Source of the DNA: Hermatobates lingyangjiaoensis
Lineage: Eukaryota > Arthropoda > Insecta > Hemiptera > Hermatobatidae
DNA: 64,000 bases
Reading direction: 5' to 3'
Assembly: GCA_026182355.1 (NCBI GenBank)
Contig: JAPFBL010000362.1
Span: 310,001-374,000 of the forward strand
Shown here: piece after piece, positions 59,564 through 64,000 of the stretch
How the letters are laid out: every line of letters starts with the position of its first letter
Position numbering within the stretch: position 1 is the first letter of the stretch
Translations under genes and position numbers: made by a program
The notes under the pieces: generated by a model
What the model saw: the letters and a program-made list of their open reading frames with translations, nothing else
What the model was told of the DNA's origin: nothing
Database searches by the model: none

Positions 59564-60109
59564 ATGGAAATGCCTCTGGACATTTTTATTAAATTAAAGG
59601 CCGAGTGTTATTCGATTAAGAGAGGACACCCCACGACCTGGGTAAACACCGACAATAGCAGAGGAACGGATTATAACATCGATCTGGCTAAGAGATGGGC
59701 GCTTAACCTCTGGGAGGAGCGATGGACGGGCGGTGCAACTGGCCGATAGACACTACGCTTCTTTCCGACAGTGAGTTCAAGACTTGGAATCCGTAAAATA
59801 AACATTGACCACTGGATGGCTCAGATGCTCTCAGGCCATGGGGACTTCAAGGGTTATCTGCATAGATTTAAGAAAGTGGACGATCCCACCTGCCCCTGCG
59901 GTAATGGTCCCGAGACGATTGAACATGTATTTGAAGTTTGCTCGTTGCACGCTGCAGCAAGGTTCGGGTTGGAAATCGAAACAGGACGCTTCATAGCAGA
60001 CCTGTATGTAGATGCTTTCAAGAGGAAAATAGCACCCGCCTTCAAGAAATTTGTCTACGAAATAGCAACGTTGAAAAAAGCACCTTACCCCAGATCTGTG
60101 TCAAAATAA
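59564..60109 (+). pseudogene. LINE C-terminal fragment (R1/I-like)
   Basis: One frame with a single in-frame TAG (59747-59749). Before it: NLWEERWTGGATGR; after it: HWMAQMLSGHGDFKGYLHRF, then CPCGNGPETIEHVFEVC. The L.GHG.F..YL.RF block and the following Cys/His cluster (C-x-C...H...C) are typical of the C-terminal end of R1/I-type LINE ORF2 proteins. Truncated at the 5' side; 3' side passes into T-rich DNA. Confidence 0.75.
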
Positions 60110-61000
60110 GTTAGTCTGTATTTTGTTTTGTTTTGTTTTAAACAGAAGAAGTGACTTCATTTCAAGGCTGTTTTTCTTTATTATGTTAAATTTTTCCTTA
60201 TATTTTGTTCAATTTTGAGCATATTTCGTCAGTTTTATTTGGTGTATCGTCTGCAGTGGTCGCCAGCTTCTGCATTTACCTTATTTCAGTGAAAAGATTA
60301 TGGTTATTATTTTGTTTGTTTTGTTTCATGTCAGAAGGTTAGCAGTCACTTCTTCTGATCCAAGGCTTTGTTTATGTTTTATTATGTTTTCATTACTTTT
60401 TACATTTTTGTTTGTTTTTGTGTTTGTTGTTTGTTTTTGTTTTGTGTGATGTCTGTCGTGGACGCCCGCCTCCGCGAGGTCCACCTTGGGTGCACGGTGA
60501 TGTGCAATATCGCAATTTTTTCTTGCGAATATTGCTGGGTATCACTGTGTGGCTAAAGGGCGCCACGTTAAAAAACATCGATCTGCTCTGCTTTGTTCCA
60601 TATAATGGCCGAAAGGCTGAAAGGTGTATGGGAAGAAATCAAAACAGGTTGCTTTATGGATTAATAAAACTTTGGAAAACATACCTCAGAACCCAGAAAA
60701 TCAGAACTAATATGTAGATTTATATTATTAATATGGCAAACGTAAAGTGATGATCGTAAGATGATCTTGTAGTCGTTGGAGCGCTTTCGGACGTTGTCCA
60801 TCATCAATCACAACTGACCTACTGATATATAATAAAGAGATGTTTTAATCCAAGAAGTGTAGAATAGATTACAATAAGCTAACGAAAGAATGGAAGTGAA
60901 GTATCTACCAAACCTGAAATTGTGACTACTTAAGGATAACTTTAGGTGATATACTGTAGCACCCATTATGTTAATATGTTGTGACCGATTTACTAAATAC
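60110..61000. other. Possible LINE 3' region, then unassigned DNA
   Basis: Holds two TTTTGTTTTGTTTTG-type runs (60120, 60310) and near repeats of CAGCTTCTGCATTTACC / CGTCAGCATTTACGG. May be the LINE 3' UTR; no second gene seen. Confidence 0.3.
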
Positions 61001-61007
61001 TTTAAGT

Positions 61008-61628
61008 CAGGGGTCTTCAAACTTTTTAATGTATGGGCCACATTATATAATTTCCACATTTATGCGGGCCGAAGGAATAAATAAAAAAAAAATAGTGCCA
61101 GTAATTTAATTTTCTCAAATATTAGAGTATAAACATGGAAAAATTAAAGCATATAGTATCTTGTTGGAAAAAATTAAGGTAAACTGTACAGATACCTCTC
61201 TTTAGTTTTATGAAATTAAGTTAGTGTCCAACCAACCAACGACCAATGAATATTACCATGCACAACAGTGCATGTCGTAAATAGCAGTTCCGGACCAGAG
61301 GCCCACTACTGCTAGATTCTCATCCTGCTGTTTTTGTTAGGTCAGTAAACATTGTCAAAAATGTGGGAGTAAGTTAAGTTCGTGTGATGAATGATATGAT
61401 GATGTTGATGATGACGACGACGATTATGATGATGATAATGTCGTTTTGATTTTAAAATTTCATTAAAATCAGTATCTGTGAGACACACTATCGCGAGACA
61501 ACAGACCCAACTTTGAATGATTCAGCGTTGCCTGTCGTATGATGATTTTTTTTTTCAAGGTAACCACACAGGAATTTGTTTCGCGGGTCGGATGAAGTTA
61601 TGTGGAGGGCCATAGTTCGAGAGCTCTG
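61008..61628. mobile_element. hAT-like element, non-autonomous
   Basis: Left end CAGGGGTCTTCAAACTTTTT; right end, read inward, CAGAGCTCTCGAACTATGGC. Flanks CTTTAAGT (61000-61007) and CTTGAAGT (61629-61636) agree in 7 of 8 bases, as expected for a hAT target duplication. Contains a GATGATGA-rich stretch (61387-61440). No transposase frame. Confidence 0.7.
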
Positions 61629-61950
61629 CTTGAAGTAATGAAGGATACGATAGACAAGGTTTAGAAGGATTAGTAACCTTGTGGTTATAAGAAGAGTTGA
61701 TGCTACTGTTTTGTAGCTTATGCACCGTGCTCTTTGAATTGGTTAATGATAAGTAAACGAGAATTGTCTGGATATAGCTTCAACTAAAACCAGTTCTTTG
61801 ACCTTCCACAAGCAGAAAGAAGGTAGGTCTCAAAGACTTATATCAGGAAGAATACTGATATAAAACTCTTAAAGTTAATTAAAAACGTTGGAGTCTCTTC
61901 AAACAAATAAATAAACTGGAAAAGCTATGTAACATATATATTGTCTAAGG

Positions 61951-62434
61951 CAGGGTTGTCCAAACTTTATGTGGACGCGGGCCGCAGTACCAGATGTAAA
62001 GTAAAACACGTACATGTAAATGAATCTTTATATTTATCATAAAAAAATAATTGACAAATATGGATAAGAATCAACCCTTAAATATATTCGTTAAAAATAT
62101 TTAAGGAAGTACGTAAAACGGTACAGTTTACTTGAAATTCAGTGGGATGGGTGTGCGTGCATTTTGGAAGCCAGCTTCTTTGTGTCAATGTCAACTGAGG
62201 TTAAGGCTAAACGAAGGCAGGCTTCGACAGATGTTTGATTAAGTACATTGATCTCTTTAGATTTAATCGACTTCATTGCGGAAAATGCTGCTTCACAAAG
62301 TAAAAGACAAATTTTTTCTAATATAACTCAATAGATGTCTAAATAATACTAATTTTTAAAAGTTTTCTTGAAAAGGCCGTGGGCCGCATTGAAGAGGGTC
62401 GCGCGGCCCGCGGACTAGACTTTGGACAACCCTG
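61951..62434. mobile_element. hAT-like element, non-autonomous, second
   Basis: Both ends read CAGGGTTGTCCAAA inward; subterminal GCGGGCCGC on both sides. Flanks GTCTAAGG and GTCCTAAG fit an 8-base duplication with a one-base change. 484 bases, no complete frame. Confidence 0.75.
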
Positions 62435-62725
62435 GTCCTAAGGTAAGAAAAGCAGTGGTCTGTTGTAAGGGATTATTATATAAAACATGGAGTATTATCA
62501 GCAAATCGACAGTTTTGATTGTACAGAAATAATACTACTTATGTTATAAAACTAACAGCATCAGATTTATCGATAGTATAATGAAAATTGTTCCCAAATA
62601 AGTCTTAATGAACTACAATACTCAAGCGTGTCTGAGAATAACAGCAGCAATGAACTTTAGCTCTATCTTCAGTTTAGTAAAATTATTAAATATTATTAAA
62701 TATTTCCTACCATTAGATAGTTTTA

Positions 62726-63140
62726 TCAGGATTTAGAAAATTTGTAGTCTCTTGAGACTGGCAAGAAATGAAGACGCCTCTATGAGAACAAAAATGAAAA
62801 AAATTTAATAAATTTAACAAATTAGTAATATTCAGGATTTAGGAAATTTTAGTCTCTTAAGACGGGCAGGAAATGAAGACGCCTCTATGAGAACAAAAAT
62901 GAAAACAATTTAATAAATTTAACAAATTAGTAATATTCAGGATTTAGGAAATTTTAGACTCTTGAGACTGGCAAGAAATGAAGATGCCTCTATGAGAAAA
63001 AAATGAAAACAATTTAGTAGAATAAATTATAATTAATCAGGATTTAGGAAATTTGCAGGTTTTTGAGACTGGCACGAAATTAAAATAATTCTATGGGAAA
63101 ACAATTAAATATTTTAATAGAACAAATTATTAATAATTTG
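62726..63140 (+). repeat. Tandem repeat, about 105-base unit, four copies
   Basis: Units start TCAGGATTTAGGAAATTT at 62726, 62832, 62937 and 63037. Each holds the small inverted motif AGTCTCTTGAGACT and TGCCTCTATGAGAA. The last copy is degenerate. Confidence 0.85.
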
Positions 63141-63419
63141 GCCGATATATACAGTGATTGTCATTAAGTATTTTGAAGGGGCCAAGAAATAATACAAAAA
63201 AAAAGATCATTACAGCAAGAAATAGAGATATTTCGCAGAAAAATAGAAATAATTTCTTGGATAAGAAGCTTCATAATACCTAAAAGAGATGTTTGTCTAG
63301 TATACAGATGAATACCTGAAGACAAGGGAATACAGAGAAATAAAGAAGGTTATAACCACAATAAAATGATTAAATTGATGTTGTATGAGTTTGATCATAT
63401 TTTACCTAAAAGTTGTATA

Positions 63420-63752
63420 TTAGGGTAGGTTAGGTTAGGTTGCAGTGGCAGCCCCACAAGGGAACACACATTGGCCGACCATTGGCCCTTTGTGATACCA
63501 CACAATGAAGATTGATTCTACAGTGGGAGTCCTAAATTTTGCCTAACTCAAGTGTGTTTAGAGTAGGGATCTTTAATGAGTACCTGATATCCTACAGGCT
63601 CGAGACCGACAGTTTAACGTCCTTCTCCGAGGGTCGACGTGCTCAGATTTATTCACCTCCCGCTTGAATAAATCGAGGGCCAGGTGGGGATCGAACCCCG
63701 GTCCTATTAGTTCAGAGGCGAGTACGTTAACCACTGAGCTAACCTGAACCCA
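63420..63752 (-). mobile_element. tRNA-derived SINE, third copy (most complete)
   Basis: Minus strand: GGTTAGCTCAGTGGTTAACG (A-box region) and GGGGTTCGATCCCC (B-box hairpin), then the shared body and an end rich in GGTTAGGT-type units (63423-63440). Longest of the three copies. Confidence 0.75.
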
Positions 63753-63931
63753 AAAGTGATATATTACGACTACACGATAGCCATCAAAACAAAATCAAAT
63801 GATTGTTAACGAGTAAACATATTATGTTTACTTATAGTAAAGTTGCGTGTAAGCCACTCGAAATGTTTTTAATTGAAACTTGAAGAAATTTAAAAAAAAT
63901 AATTAAACAATTATCTATGATTATGTTACAG

Positions 63932-64000
63932 CTTACATAGCTGCCACTGACTTGTTTGATTCCCTCACCATTATGACCTCTGTCATGTTTAACTGGAGTA
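63932..64000 (+). CDS. Possible exon of a further gene, cut by the window end
   Basis: The acceptor-like ATGATTATGTTACAG is followed by a frame open to the window end: AYIAATDLFDSLTIMTSVMF then NWS (if the intron is in phase 1). It is richer in GC than the DNA before it. The protein cannot be named from 23 residues. Confidence 0.35.

Noticed and set aside
59564..59749. A separate small gene
   Set aside because: It is in the same frame as 59771-60109, split by one TAG, and is part of a LINE protein.
63423..63442. Telomere repeat (TTAGG)n of arthropod type
   Set aside because: Only two to three imperfect GGTTA units within a SINE copy; no array.
63660..63752. A genuine tRNA gene on the minus strand
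   Set aside because: A- and B-box-like words are present but acceptor and anticodon arms do not pair, and the same unit with a common body occurs twice more. It is a SINE head.

Overview
The window is AT-rich eukaryotic DNA, most likely from an arthropod. It holds one multi-exon host gene with consensus GT/AG splice sites and long introns. That gene looks like a modular serine protease of the arthropod Toll/melanization type. Everything else is mobile or repeat DNA: Penelope-like elements (PLEs), hAT, mariner and pogo-like DNA transposons, LINE fragments, tRNA-derived SINEs and dense (TA)n microsatellites. A chelicerate or crustacean fits the PLE load, but this is inference and I cannot name the species.

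Host gene (plus strand, about 6632 to 41258, 5' end outside the window). Ten exons can be joined by splice phase. Five encode sushi-like modules, four of them with six cysteines (exon 5 is frameshifted). Five encode a chymotrypsin-fold protease with an intact His/Asp/Ser triad, but without the Asp189 of trypsin and without the Cys191-Cys220 bridge. An AATAAA signal lies 63 bases after the stop. The exon between the last sushi module and the His exon is followed by a 17.5 kb intron full of transposons. Exon 5 carries an apparent one-base frameshift.

Mobile DNA. The introns and both flanks are built from PLE copies and short PLE-derived units. Fragments encode the GIY-YIG endonuclease (92-1099, 2100-2434, 12655-12871, 22730-23044, 24340-24640, 25640-26120, 42654-43142) and one reverse-transcriptase palm (23406-23999). 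Nearly every unit carries a compact hammerhead-ribozyme-like motif. It consists of CTGANGA, a short stem II, GAAA, a self-complementary 4- or 6-mer, and one H nucleotide. Units lie mostly as inverted pairs: truncated heads face each other and tails run outward into (TA)n. I regard this ribozyme and palindrome system as the most interesting content of the window.

Layout: 1-6600 stacked PLE palindromes; 6632-17820 sushi exons and the first protease exon among repeats; 17821-35292 a transposon-filled intron, with the best PLE at 22237-24040; 35293-41258 the remaining protease exons; 41362-42242 a hAT element with perfect target duplication just behind the gene; 42300-51720 more PLE palindromes; 52800-58190 a minisatellite with higher-order structure; 59400-63750 LINE, hAT, tandem-repeat and SINE remnants; 63932-64000 a possible first sight of another gene.
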